Source: Nonomuraea antri
GTDB taxonomy: Bacteria; Actinomycetota; Actinomycetes; Streptosporangiales; Streptosporangiaceae
Length of the DNA stretch: 52,970 nt
Direction: 5' to 3'
NCBI RefSeq assembly: GCF_013283785.1
Contig: NZ_JABCPZ010000051.1
Location: 1 to 52,970, forward strand
Below are positions 17,806-27,795 of the stretch, piece after piece (positions within the stretch are counted from its first letter, which is position 1; each line of letters begins with the position of its first letter). Below the pieces are notes generated by a model. It worked only from the letters and a program-made list of their open reading frames with translations. It ran no database searches and was not told where the DNA came from. The translations under genes and the position numbers were made by a program.

Positions 17806-19314
17806 GTGCCCCCCACAGCAACAGAACCAGCGGTCGGCCCTTCCCCCGAACCGCTCGAAGCAGTTGTCCAGCTCCGCCGTACGTCACGTACGCGAGCAAC
17901 CGGCGCTCCTGACGTCCCAGACGTCGCCGGTGTCCTCCAGCGGGCCGGCGTCGGCGAGGGCCAGCCGTTTATGCTGGGGCCTGACGGCTCCTACGACCTT
18001 CAGCTCAACCGGTTCCTGCGCGAGCTCGACAGCTGGCAGGTGCGCTCGGAGAACGGCCGTCTGGCCTACAGCCGCGACATCATGCTGTTCTGCCGGTTCC
18101 TGCACGAGTCGCGAGGCGGCAAGACGATCTGGGAGTGCGACGGCGCCGACCTGCGCGCCTACAAGGTGGTGCGGCTGCGCACGCCGGGCCCGCACCAGGT
18201 GACGGTCGGCACCTGGAACCGGTCGATCGCCGCGCTGGACAAGTGGGTGCAGTGGTCGATCGCCGAAGAGCTGCTGGCCGGCGAGCCGTTCCGCTACGTC
18301 GACAAGACGGTGCTGACGCCGCACGGGCTCAAGCAGGTCCGGGTGAACGCTCAGCATGAGGACGACCCGGAAGACGCGCCGCCGGAGTTCGTGTCGATGG
18401 AGGACTACCTGCTCTGGCGCGACGTCGGCCTGCGCGGTGAGCTACCCGAGGGCCGGCCGGACCCGACCTGGCGCGGGCGGCACGGCGAGCGCAACGCGAT
18501 GTTCGCCGACACGCTGGTGCACACCGGCATGCGGCTGGGCGAGGCATCAAGCCTGCTGATCAGCGAAGTGCCGCCGCTGCACGGCGCCCGCGTGGTCGGA
18601 GACGTGAGGCTGTCGGCCGCGGTGACCAAGCGCGGCAAGCGCAGGACGGTTTACCTGCCCAAACGCGTGCTGCGCGCGCTGCACCACTACGTCGAGATTG
18701 AGCGGGACGAGCTGGTACAGCGGGTGCTGTCCCAGGGCGGCTACCCGGTGCTCGAGGATGATCTGCTGGTGGCGCGGGCCGGGCGGCACGCGCTGCAGCT
18801 GCTCGACACGAGCAGGACGTGGTCCTACAACAAGATCGGCGCTGTGGACCGGCGGCGGCTGCTGCGCGTGGACGGCGACGGGGCGGTGGCCGGGCCGTTG
18901 TGGTTATGGCTGGGTGACGAGGGGCAGCCGCTGCGGCCGTCGACCTGGCAGTCGGCGTTCCGGCGGGCCAACCAGCGGTGCGCCAAGTTCGGCATCCCGA
19001 CGGAGATCCATCCACACACGTTGCGCCACATCTACGCGGTTCACATGCTTGGGTTGCTGCTGCGGCAGACCCTGCGGGAGCTCGGCCGGCCGGAGAACGC
19101 CAGCCTCGCGCGGGCCGAGATCCGGCGGTTGCTGATCGGCAATCCGATGCGCAGGCTGCAGCTGCTGCTGGGCCACAGCCAGGAGTCGACCGTCTACACC
19201 TACCTGGACGTGCTCGATGACGCTCAAGACATCGTGCTGGCCGCGCTGGCCGAATGGGACGCGCAGACCGCAGCTCTGGAGGCGGTCAAGTCCGGTGCGG
19301 AGTCGGCCGGATGA
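17806..19314 (+). CDS. Tyrosine recombinase A of a three-recombinase operon
   Basis: 502 residues. An N-terminal SAM-like core-binding domain (about 60-170: LQLNRFLRELDSWQVRSENG, FLHESRGGKTIWECDGADL) is followed by a full catalytic domain. Arg I lies in HTGMRLGEAS (about 245), the Lys in TKRGKRRTVY (about 275), box II in HPHTLRHIYA (about 405), and box III with the nucleophile in LLGHSQESTVYTYLDV (Tyr near 464). All catalytic residues are in place, so it should be active. It overlaps recombinase B by 4 bases (ATGA). Trios of this kind resemble Tn554-type and recombinase-in-trio elements, in which the three proteins act together. Confidence 0.93.
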   Translation: MPPTATEPAVGPSPEPLEAVVQLRRTSRTRATGAPDVPDVAGVLQRAGVGEGQPFMLGPDGSYDLQLNRFLRELDSWQVRSENGRLAYSRDIMLFCRFLHESRGGKTIWECDGADLRAYKVVRLRTPGPHQVTVGTWNRSIAALDKWVQWSIAEELLAGEPFRYVDKTVLTPHGLKQVRVNAQHEDDPEDAPPEFVSMEDYLLWRDVGLRGELPEGRPDPTWRGRHGERNAMFADTLVHTGMRLGEASSLLISEVPPLHGARVVGDVRLSAAVTKRGKRRTVYLPKRVLRALHHYVEIERDELVQRVLSQGGYPVLEDDLLVARAGRHALQLLDTSRTWSYNKIGAVDRRRLLRVDGDGAVAGPLWLWLGDEGQPLRPSTWQSAFRRANQRCAKFGIPTEIHPHTLRHIYAVHMLGLLLRQTLRELGRPENASLARAEIRRLLIGNPMRRLQLLLGHSQESTVYTYLDVLDDAQDIVLAALAEWDAQTAALEAVKSGAESAG

Positions 19315-21125
19315 GCCCGCGTCGCGTCCGCTTCCCTGCGGCGGCGGACATGCCGCCCGAACCGGTCCCCGTTCCGGCAGTCGGACCCATCGTCTTCTCC
19401 GCCCGGTTCCGAGGACAGGAGGCGACCTTCGACCTGTCGGACCTGCCTTGCCCGCGGCTGGTCCGGCATCTGGCGTGGGCGTTGTCAGGTATCGCCGGCG
19501 ACACCGGCAGCCAACGCTCAGAAGCCACTGTCAAGGACAGCGTGCGGGCAGTGCGGTCATTCGCCGAGTTCGTCGCTGCGGCCCACTCGAGCACGGCTGA
19601 GAAGTTCGATCTGGAAGATTTGACACCTGCCCTGCTAGAAGGTTACGAAGGGCGGCTGCTGACGCACTACGGGGACAAAAGGCCAACGCCCTATAGCACT
19701 ACCGTCAGGGTGATCCAGCTCTTGCGGCTGGCGGCTGAGGAGAACGCCGACAAGGTCAGCATGGAGATGCAGACTCGGCTGAGCCTCACCTCCACTCTGG
19801 CGGGCCGCGTCGATAACCCGTTGGACTCCTACCCGTTCCCCGTGTTCGAAGCCATGCAGGCCGCGGCCCTGGCGGACGTTCGAGCGATTCGTGACCGGAT
19901 TCTGGAGGGTGAGCGCTTGGCTGCGTTCGGCCAGGATCCTGCGGTCGGCGGCTGGCACCGACTGGAGAACGTCCTCTGGCACGTTGCCCATCACGGGCCA
20001 CTGACAAGTGTGGGTCGGGGCGGGCAAGGCCTCAGCAACGCGTGCAACCGGATGGGCGGCATCCGAGGCGTGAACAGCAGCCTGTTCCTGACCTCAGCGG
20101 ATCTGGTGCCGTTTCTGGTGTTGTTGATCTGCCAGACCGGCTTGGAGCCCGAGTGCGCGAGCAAGCTGCGGGCGGATTGCCTGGTCAGTCCTGGCCGCGG
20201 GTTCGTGAGCGTCTCCTACGTCAAAACCCGTGCCCGAGGAGCCTCACGCAAGACGTTGCGGGTGGCCGATGGAGGTGCTCTGCACTACCCGGGCGGTCTG
20301 CTTCGGCTCGCTCTGCGACTCACTCAGCGTGGTCGGCAGTTGCTCGACACCGACTGGCTCTGGATTGATGTCCTTCACGACGGTTTGCGGCCCTCGTTCG
20401 ATCGAAGGCGCCCTCTGAACCGCCTCGCTGTCAGCTGGATGAGGCGACACGAACTGGACAAGCTCACCGACCGTGACGGAGGTCCTGCCAGTCTGAACCT
20501 GGTGCGGCTCCGCAAGACCTATAAGTCCCGCCGCTACCTGCAGACTTCCGGCGTTCTTGAGGACTTCGCCGAGGGCCATACCAAGAGAGTCGCCGCCCGC
20601 CACTACGCCGACATCGAAGCTCACCGCGAACTGCACGAGGACGCGGTGGAGAACGGGCTTCGCGAGGCACTGGCCACGGCCTTAGCACCGCTCATCGTCC
20701 TGGACGACGATGGCGGCCGTCTCGACGAAGGCGAGCCGCTGACTCCGGACGAAGTTCACGCGGCTCTATCCGGGGCGAACGACGTCTGGCTGGCCTCCTG
20801 CACCGGCTTCTACGCCTCGCCTTATGCGATCAAGAAGGGAGCGGGCTGCCCGGTGGCTGTCTGGGGCTGCTTGGAGTGCCCCAACGCGGTGTTCACCACC
20901 CGGCACCTACCCAGCATCCTGAGCTTCCTGTCCTTCCTGGAAAAGCAGCGCGAGGAGTACTCAGTCCAGGAATGGAAGGCCCGCCACGGGCTGGCCTGGG
21001 AACGCATTGTCCACGGGATCCGGCCCAAGTTCAGCGACCAGCAGATCACCACCGCGCAGGCCATCGCCGAGGCCAACGGCCCCGCTCTGGCTCTGCCCGC
21101 CCAGTTCCTGGAGATCATCACGTGA
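19311..21125 (+). CDS. Tyrosine recombinase-like protein B of the trio
   Basis: 604 residues from ATG 19311, which overlaps the stop of A; the frame is open 19 codons further upstream but coupling favours this start. The catalytic half is partly degenerate. Where Arg I is expected the sequence is CQTGLEPECASKLRADC (no Arg after TGL). Box II appears as LNLVRLRKTYKSRRY (Arg kept, the usual His missing). Box III is HTKRVAARHYADIEA, with His and a candidate Tyr near 432. A C-terminal Cys-containing region (SCTGFYASP, GCPVAVWGCLECPNAVF) could bind zinc. B may be a structural partner rather than a full enzyme; that is inference. It overlaps C by 4 bases (GTGA). Confidence 0.87.
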   Translation: MSPRRVRFPAAADMPPEPVPVPAVGPIVFSARFRGQEATFDLSDLPCPRLVRHLAWALSGIAGDTGSQRSEATVKDSVRAVRSFAEFVAAAHSSTAEKFDLEDLTPALLEGYEGRLLTHYGDKRPTPYSTTVRVIQLLRLAAEENADKVSMEMQTRLSLTSTLAGRVDNPLDSYPFPVFEAMQAAALADVRAIRDRILEGERLAAFGQDPAVGGWHRLENVLWHVAHHGPLTSVGRGGQGLSNACNRMGGIRGVNSSLFLTSADLVPFLVLLICQTGLEPECASKLRADCLVSPGRGFVSVSYVKTRARGASRKTLRVADGGALHYPGGLLRLALRLTQRGRQLLDTDWLWIDVLHDGLRPSFDRRRPLNRLAVSWMRRHELDKLTDRDGGPASLNLVRLRKTYKSRRYLQTSGVLEDFAEGHTKRVAARHYADIEAHRELHEDAVENGLREALATALAPLIVLDDDGGRLDEGEPLTPDEVHAALSGANDVWLASCTGFYASPYAIKKGAGCPVAVWGCLECPNAVFTTRHLPSILSFLSFLEKQREEYSVQEWKARHGLAWERIVHGIRPKFSDQQITTAQAIAEANGPALALPAQFLEIIT

Positions 21126-22899
21126 GCACGCCCCACCAGCTTGGCTCTGTCGCCCCCGAGCCGATCCCCGACGACGCTTACGTCCTGCCCGAGGCGCTCA
21201 CCATGGGCACCGGCCTTCGGGGACCTCGCTTCGCCGATGAGGAATGGGACTTTCGCCCTTTCGTTCCCCGCACGCAGTCGCAGGTTGCCTGTGATTTCGC
21301 AGGAGTCCACGACGACATCGCCGAGCGGACACTACGGGAGTATCTCTACTCCCGGATCCGAAGAGGGTCGGCAGGTGACGTTCCGCACGGAAGGGCCAGC
21401 CGCACCCTGAAGATCACAGGGATCTGCGGCGCTGCACTCAGGGCCAAAGCGGTCTTGGCGACACTGCGGCAAGTCGGCGCACCTCGGCTGTCAGAGGTCA
21501 CCAAACAGCATCTGCAAGACGCGTTGAGCATCTGGAAGGCGCGATCACCGGTGATGGCGGAGGCCCATGTCAACGAGCTGAAGCACTTTGCGGCTCACAG
21601 CCCGTTCCTCAGCCAGGACCGCCTACTTATCGCCCCCTGGCCAGGACGCGCGGCCAATGCGGTCGCTGGCAATATCCGAAAAGAAGGCGAAAACACCACA
21701 AAACGCATTCCCGAAGAGATCAGCGGACCGCTCGTCAAGGGCGCGCTGTTCTACGTCCAGCACGCAGGCCAGGACATTCTGGCCGCCCGCCGAGAACTGA
21801 AGCTTCTCGAAACCGCACACGCCTGTGGTCCCCGGCGGAGCCCGGGCGAGACGAAGGCATTGATCAGTGCATTCGTTGACCAGCGTCGAGCAGAGGGCCG
21901 TGGCATCCCCGCCCTTGCCTGGGGAGCGGCGTGCCGCTGGCCGAAGATCCCCGTCATCAACGGGGTCCCACAACATCCCAACAAGAGGATGATCGGCCTT
22001 CTCCTTGGCACCATCGTTGCAGGACAAGGTCACCACGAGTTGCTGCGTCGGGCGGGCGACGAACTCGGCTACGAGCCTGGAGGCCTCAACACCCCTATGC
22101 CGATCTGGCCCGATTCAGGAAGGCCCTGGCGCAGTTCCCTGGACCCCTGGAACCTGCGTCTCGAACTCGGTTACCTGCGAACCGCCTGCTGGATCCTGAT
22201 TGCTTTCCTATCGGGCGCCAGGGACGTTGAGGTACGCGAACTCCGGCGCGATTGCGCCTTCATCGACACTGCGGACGACGGCCGCCCCCGCTACAAGCTG
22301 CGCGGCCGCGTCTTCAAAGGACGCAAGCTCAGCGGAGATGAGGTCGAGTGGGTCGTCCTCAACGTGGTCCACCAAGCCGTCGATATCCTCTTGCAACTCA
22401 ACGACGACCCGACCCATCTGTTCGGTCGTCTCACCGGCGAAAACGCCGGGTATCGGTTGCTAAGCGACGTCAATCTCAAGCTCGCCAGGTTCCGGGAGCA
22501 CCTCAGCGGCCTGTTCAGCACTCCCAACGGTCTGTTCATCCCCCGCGCGCCGGTCACCGGCGGTGCTGATGACCTGGATGACGACGATCTTGGCACCGGC
22601 TCCGCGACTGGACTGCCGTGGGCCTTCGAAACCCGCCAGTTTCGTCGCACGCTGGCCTGGCACATCGCGCACCAGCCGTTCGGGATTGTGGCCGGCGCCC
22701 GACAGTTTCATCACGCGAAAACGATCATGTTCGAAGGCTATGCGGGCACTTCAGCGTCCGGTTCGCCGCCGAGGTCGCGGCGGAGGAGGCCGTCGCGAAA
22801 CTGGACTACCTGGAAGATCTTTACCGGGACTGGAATGACGGCGGCCGCGCCGGCGGCGGCGCGGCTCAGCGCATCGACGCCGAGTTGGCCTACGAGTAG
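21122..22899 (+). pseudogene. Tyrosine recombinase C of the trio, frameshifted near its C-terminus
   Basis: GTG 21122 overlaps the stop of B. The catalytic domain shows LSGARDVEVRELRRDC (Arg I, about 367), RGRVFKGRKLSG (Lys), ETRQFRRTLAWHIAHQPFGI (box II Arg, about 505) and HHAKTIMFEGYAGTS with Tyr near 539. Directly after GYAGTSASG the frame is lost at about 22760. The family-like tail FAAEVAAEEAVAKLDYLEDL and YRDWNDGG continues in the other frame to a TAG at 22897-22899. Without correction the product reads on in the wrong frame to 22939 (605 codons). Because the break follows the nucleophile, partial activity is possible. It may also be a base-call error, so the pseudogene label is provisional. 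Confidence 0.8.
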
Positions 22900-22922
22900 G
22901 AGCGGTACGGTGAGCCGGGGTT

Positions 22923-22969
22923 ACTGTCACATTCGTTGACAGTTGGGGTCTGAGCAGGCAAGTCTTGCC
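22923..22969. promoter_or_regulatory. Two palindromes in front of the small HTH gene
   Basis: The first is ACTGTCA-N7-TGACAGT (22923-22943), a perfect 7-bp inverted repeat just after the trio operon. The second is GGCAAGTCTTGCC (22957-22969), a perfect 6-bp inverted repeat around one base, ending 2 bases before the ATG of the small HTH gene, where it would cover the ribosome site. The second looks like an operator for autoregulation. The first could be a terminator stem (no T-run follows) or a recombinase site. Confidence 0.45.
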
Positions 22970-22971
22970 CG

Positions 22972-23244
22972 ATGGCGGAGTCTGAGGGTGTCGCGTTCGT
23001 CCGGGCAGATGTTGAGCGGTTCTGTGCGGAGTTGGTGGGGGTGGCGCCGGCGATCAGGTTGGCCAGGCTGGCGGAGTTGCGGGTGATGCTGGAGGGCGTG
23101 GTAGCGACGGCCTCGGCGCAGGCGATGGCCGATGCGCGGGATGAGGGGTGGGGGCTGCGCCGGATCGGCCGGCATCTGGGGATGTCGCACGAGCAGGTAC
23201 GGCGGACGCTGGCCGAGCCGACGCCCGCTCCGGGGCGCGCCTGA
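22972..23244 (+). CDS. Small helix-turn-helix protein
   Basis: 90 residues. The N-terminal two thirds are helical (VRADVERFCAELVGVAPAIR, ELRVMLEGVVATASAQAMAD). The C-terminal third is a clear HTH of sigma-region-4/Trp-repressor type: DEGWGLRRIGRHLGMSHEQV then RRTLAEP. It lies 72 bp after the intended stop of recombinase C in the same direction and 178 bp before the Tn3 transposase. Small DNA-binding partners next to recombinase trios are common, so it may be their accessory factor; it could equally belong to the Tn3 element. Confidence 0.75.
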   Translation: MAESEGVAFVRADVERFCAELVGVAPAIRLARLAELRVMLEGVVATASAQAMADARDEGWGLRRIGRHLGMSHEQVRRTLAEPTPAPGRA

Positions 23245-23422
23245 ACCTCGCTGGGGAGACCATGAAGGCCTCGCCCTGCCAGAGCCGGGGCGATCATCAC
23301 GTTTCATGATCGATATCGCGGATTCGCTCTGGCCGGACATCCCGAAGATCATCCGGATGTCACACTTTCGGCTGATGGCGGGCCGGCGACCCGGCCTGGC
23401 CCACGAGCGTCGGGAGTTTGTG

Positions 23423-25990
23423 ATGCCGGTCAACTTCCTCACCGAGGACCAGCGCAGCAGGTGGGGCAGGTTCAACGAGGCCCCCGACCTCACCCAGCTG
23501 GGCGGGTTCTTCCATCTGGAGGCCGCTGATCGGCGGCGGGCGATGGCGGCCAACGGCGCCCGCAACCAGCTCGGCTACGCCGTCCAGCTCGGAACGGCTC
23601 GGTTCTTGAACTGCTTCCTGCCCGATCCGGAGGACATGCCGACGGTGGTGGTCGACTATGTCGCCGAGCAGCTCGGCCTGGACTCCTCCGTGCTCAAGGG
23701 GTATGGGGAGAAGGAGGCGCGCTGGGATCACCAAAAGCAGATCCGTGAAGCCTACGGCTTTGAGGTGTTCGAGGAGCACGCGTTCGCGCTGGCATGCTGG
23801 ATCTACCGGCGCGCCTGGTCGAACAACGAACGCCCGATCGTGCTGCTGGACCTTCTCACCCACCGCCTGGTCGAGGCGAAGATCTTGCTGCCTGGGGTGA
23901 GCACGGTGGAGCGGATGATTTCGGAGATCCGCGAGCGGGTCGCATTGCGCCAGTACAAGATCCTCGCCGCTCTGCCCAGCCCGGGGCAGAAGGGCGCGCT
24001 GGAGCAGCTGGTCACGGTGGCCGAGGGGCGGCGGATCTCGGGGCTGGACCGGCTGCGCAAGAGCCCCACCGACGTGTCCGGTACCGGGGTGGGCAAGGCG
24101 CTGGAGCGGCATGTGGAGCTGCGCGGCCTGGGCGCCTCAGCGTGGGATCTGTCGGCTGTCCCGGCCGGGAAGGTCGCCGCGCTGGCTCGCTTCGCCAAGG
24201 CTGCCCGGGCCAAGGCGGTCGCGGGCCTGGCCGGGGATCGCAAGCTGGCCACCCTGGTCGCGTTCGCCGCGGTGATGGAGCCGGTCTCGGCCGATGAGGC
24301 CATCGAGGTGTTCGACCTGGCGATGGGCGACATGCTGCGCACCTCGGCGTTCAGGGCGGGCAAGGAACGGCTGCGCACGCTTAAGGACCTGGACACCGCC
24401 GCGATCGTGTTGCGCGAGGTGTGGCTGGCGATCCGGGACGTGGCCGCCGACCCGGACGGCGACGTGCGGGCCGCGCTGGACGGCATGGATCTGCCGGCCA
24501 TCCATGCCGCGGCCGACACCATCGGCGAGCTCGCGCAGGAACCCGATGAGGACTTCCACGACCAGCTGCTGCAGCGCTACACCACCATGCGCCGGTTTCT
24601 GTCGAAGCTGTTGAAGGTCATCGACTTCCACGCCGGCACAGCCGAGGCTGAGCGCTCCAGCGCGGGAGCGGGCGCGCGCCGCGGCTTTGAGCTGCTGGAG
24701 GCGATCGACTTCCTGAAAAGCCTGGAGCGGCGCCGCAGCCCCGTACGCCCGGAGGAGGTGCCGTCGGCGCACCTGAGTTCGGCCTGGCACCGCCGGGTCT
24801 TCCCCAAGCGGGGGGAGAAGGCCGGCCAGGTCAACACGCTGGCCTACACGGTGGCCACCGTCGAGCGGCTGCGCGAGTGCCTGCGCCGCCACGAGGTGTT
24901 CGTACCCGGCCTGCCCAAGTGGGGCGACCCCACCGCCGGGCTGCTGGCCGGACCGGCGTGGGACAAAGCCCGCGCCAAGGTGTGCCGCGACCTGGGCCTG
25001 TCGGCCGAGCCGGGCGCCGACACGCAGCGGTGGGCGCGCACCCTGGACTTCGCCTACAAGCAGCTCGCCGCGGGCCTGTCGGGCGAGGAGTCGGGCCCGG
25101 ATTCGGCACGCAATGAGTGGCTGCGCATCGAAAAGTCTCCCGAGGGCAAGGACCACCTGGTGCTGACCGGGCTGGAGGCGCTGGACGAACCCGCCTCACT
25201 GACCGCGCTGCGCGCCGACGTCGATGCCCGCATGCCCGTCGTCGACCTGCCCGAAGTGCTGCTGGAAGTGCATTCGTGGACCGGCTGCCTGGACGCCTTC
25301 ACCCACGTGTCCGGCGAGATGCCTTCCAAGAAGGAGGACATGGTCAAGTCGATCGCCGCCGTCTTGGTCGCCCAGGCCATGAATGTCGGGATGCGGCCCA
25401 TGGCCAGCGAGCACGAGCCCGCGCTCGCTCTGGACCGGCTGTTTTGGGCCGAGCAGAACTACATCCGCGCCGCCACGCTGACGGCCGCCAACGCCTCCTT
25501 GGTCGACTACCACGCGCAGCAGGAGATCGTGCAGACCTGGGGCGGCGGCGAGCTGGCTTCGGCCGACGGGCTGCGCTTCGTCGTCCCGGTCAAGACCATC
25601 AACGCCGGGCCGAACACCAAGTACTTCGGCAAGGGCAAGGGCGCGCGCGGCGTCACCTTCTACAACTTCACCTCCGACCAGTTCACCGGCTTTCATGGCA
25701 TCGTCATCCCCGGCACCCCCAAGGACTGGTACTACATCCTGGAAGGCCTGCTGGAACAGGAGACCTCGCTGCGGCCCACCGAGATCGTCTCGGACACCGC
25801 CGGTGCCTCGGAGCTGGCCTTCGGCGTCTTCCGGCTGCTGGGCTGGCAGTTCTCCCCGCGCCTGGCCGACGTAGGCAGCGCCACCCTGTACCGGGCCGAC
25901 CCTGCCGCCTTCTACGGCCGTCTCAACACCATGATCAAAACCCGGGTGAACATCGGCCTCATCAACGATCACTGGGAGGGGTCCCGGTAG
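23423..25990 (+). pseudogene. tnpA: Tn3-family transposase, C-terminally truncated
   Basis: 855 residues against about 1000 for the family. The family start MPVNFLTEDQRSRWGRF begins at ATG 23423, preceded by GGGAG; frame further upstream is not supported. Early segments (FFHLEAADRRRAMAANGARN, FEVFEEHAFALACWIY) and the catalytic region (NASLVDYHAQQEIVQTWGGG with the first Asp, IVSDTAGASELAFGVFRLLG with the second) are intact. The frame then ends in NIGLINDHWEGSR and a stop, exactly where the rest of the catalytic domain with the third carboxylate (Glu) should continue. So the DDE triad is incomplete and the enzyme should be inactive. I could not identify terminal inverted repeats or a resolvase. 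Confidence 0.9.
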
Positions 25991-26110
25991 CAATGAAGAA
26001 ATTTCCAACGAAGTAGCCTCTGACCTGCGATAACAGAAGTGCTTGACCGCCTGTGGCGGGTCGATGATCACTGCCGCTACGTTCTGCCGCCCTTCGGCCG
26101 CTCTTCGGGA

Positions 26111-26986
26111 TTAACTGATCAGGTTCCTGATCGCCGCGGTGACGGCGGCAGGTTGGGTCTCCGGCAGAAAGTGTCCACCCGGCAGCATCAGGGTGCGGAC
26201 ATTCGGCGCCCAGCCGTGCCAGACCGCCGAGGGGTCGAACGGCAACACCATGTCGCCGGGGTCCTGCCAGATCGCCAGGGTAGGGACCTTGACGCGCCGG
26301 CCGGCCTGCCGATCCTCGCTGTCGTGGGCCGCATCGGCGAAGGCGCTGGCCCGGTAGTCCTGGCAAATGGCGTGGATCGTTTCCGGATTACGCGTTGCGG
26401 CCAGGTATGCCTCACGGACCTCGGCGTCGAACGTGCCGGCCTCGGCCCAGGCATCGAGGAAGTAGCCGAAGAACGTGTCTGGGGCAGCGCCGATCATCCG
26501 CTCGGGCAGGTCGTTGAGCTGCGCGAGGAAATACAGATGGAAACCGAAGACGCCACCCACGCCCGTCAGTGACTCCCACATGTCGACGGTAGGGATGACG
26601 TCGATCACACCGAGGTGATCGATGGCGTCGGGGTGGTCCAACGCGGCACGGAAGGCGACCAGCGCTCCGCGATCATGGCCGACCAGGCTGAAGCGTTCGT
26701 GGCCGAGATGTCGCATCAGCGCCACCATGGTCGCCGCGGTCACACGCTTGGCGTATTGCTCGTGGCCACCCTCTGGCTTGGCGCTGGCCCCGTAACCGGG
26801 CAAGTCGGGGCATATGACGCGGAAGCGGTCTGCCAGCGCGGGAGCGACATGCCGCCAGGTCAGATGGGTCTGCGGGAAGCCGTGAAGCAATAGCAGCGGC
26901 GGTCCCTCTCCACCCGAAGTCACATGGAGGTCAAGACCGTCCACCCGGACCGTGTGTTCATCGAAGCCTGAGATCGTTGCGGGCAT
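26111..26986 (-). CDS. Alpha/beta hydrolase, haloacetate dehalogenase / epoxide hydrolase-like
   Basis: 291 residues. The oxyanion region LLLLHGFPQTHLTW precedes DLPGYGASAKP, and the nucleophile elbow GHDRGALVAFRAAL carries Asp, as in haloacetate dehalogenases and soluble epoxide hydrolases rather than Ser esterases. A cap domain follows (about 135-215), then the acid DPGDMV and the catalytic His in LPGGHFLPETQP. The Asp nucleophile makes C-halogen or epoxide hydrolysis the best guess; the substrate is not visible. It is convergent with the truncated Tn3 transposase, with about 120 bp between. Confidence 0.9.
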   Translation of the reverse strand: MPATISGFDEHTVRVDGLDLHVTSGGEGPPLLLLHGFPQTHLTWRHVAPALADRFRVICPDLPGYGASAKPEGGHEQYAKRVTAATMVALMRHLGHERFSLVGHDRGALVAFRAALDHPDAIDHLGVIDVIPTVDMWESLTGVGGVFGFHLYFLAQLNDLPERMIGAAPDTFFGYFLDAWAEAGTFDAEVREAYLAATRNPETIHAICQDYRASAFADAAHDSEDRQAGRRVKVPTLAIWQDPGDMVLPFDPSAVWHGWAPNVRTLMLPGGHFLPETQPAAVTAAIRNLIS

Positions 26987-27252
26987 CGGTCCAGACTGTC
27001 ATGAGCAACCGACAATTCTTCGCCTCCCACCGCCAGCCTCCAGCCACAGCCCTGCGGGAAACGATCACCTCCGTGCTGGGAAGCTATCTTCAAAGCCCGG
27101 TGTTCTGCAAGCTCAACTGCACTCGTGAACGCCCCAGCGCACTACGCCCACCCCCTGCCGGGATCGGTACGCGGGGCGCCTTCCGCTGGCGCCCTTCCGG
27201 CCCTCACCCAGGGCGAGAAAGGCGACTCGGAAGGACGCGCGCTCGCAACCTC

Positions 27253-27627
27253 CTACCTGGGTTCCGTCTCGGTACGCGAACCTGTACCTGGAGGCGGTCC
27301 GGCGGTCCGGTCGCGGTCGGTGAATGCGTCGATCAGGCAGCGCACCGGCATGCTGGCTTCGGCGGGGTGGTGGCGGAAGGGCCGGTCGAGGTTGAGGTGG
27401 TAGCGGTTGTGGCGGCCGATCCGTTCGCGCGACAGGTAGCCGGCCTCATGGAGGTCATTGACGATCGTCTGGACCCTGCGCTCGGTGATGCCGATCCCAC
27501 CCGCGATCTGGCGCAGCCGCACCTCGGGGTCGCGGGCGATCTCCAGCAGCACGCGGGCGTGGTGGGTGAGAAAGGTCCAGGCGGGAGTCTCGAGGTCGGG
27601 CTGGGGCGCATGGCTCACGATGTTCAC
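27253..27627 (-). CDS. Winged-helix DNA-binding protein (paralogue 1)
   Basis: 124 residues, starting at GTG 27627. The core is AWTFLTHHARVLLEIARDPE, RLRQIAGGIGITERRVQTIV (recognition helix), NDLHEAGYLSRERIGRHNRY (wing) and HLNLDRPFRH. This small MarR/ArsR-like winged helix is common in actinomycetes and has no ligand domain. A paralogue at 32605 shares most of the core. It is divergent from the hybrid kinase/phosphatase gene (168 bp between starts), so it probably represses or activates itself and that gene. Confidence 0.87.
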   Translation of the reverse strand: MNIVSHAPQPDLETPAWTFLTHHARVLLEIARDPEVRLRQIAGGIGITERRVQTIVNDLHEAGYLSRERIGRHNRYHLNLDRPFRHHPAEASMPVRCLIDAFTDRDRTAGPPPGTGSRTETEPR

Positions 27628-27693
27628 GCTTTCGGCCTGACGGGACGGCTGTCGGCTGCTGACGGACGCCTGCTCATGCTGAAGAGTATTTCA

Positions 27694-27714
27694 TGTAACG
27701 AATGTCAGGGTTAC
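27694..27714. promoter_or_regulatory. Candidate operator TGTAAC-N10-GTTAC
   Basis: An inverted repeat GTAAC/GTTAC with a 10-base spacer lies between the divergent starts of winged-helix paralogue 1 and the kinase/phosphatase gene. The same arrangement, TGTAAT-N10-GTTAC, with CGAAT also present in the spacer region, precedes paralogue 2 at 32553-32573. That the proteins bind it is inference. Confidence 0.5.
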
Positions 27715-27795
27715 GATGATGCGCCGGACCCCGTCGGCCGGCGCCAGCCGGGCGGGATTCTGCCGCGCCGCAGACCGGCTGGAAGCGGGTATGAC

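Noticed and set aside
26977..27795. Upstream extension of the hybrid kinase frame
   Set aside because: It overlaps the winged-helix gene on the other strand and shows no domain; the PAS-like region begins after 27796.
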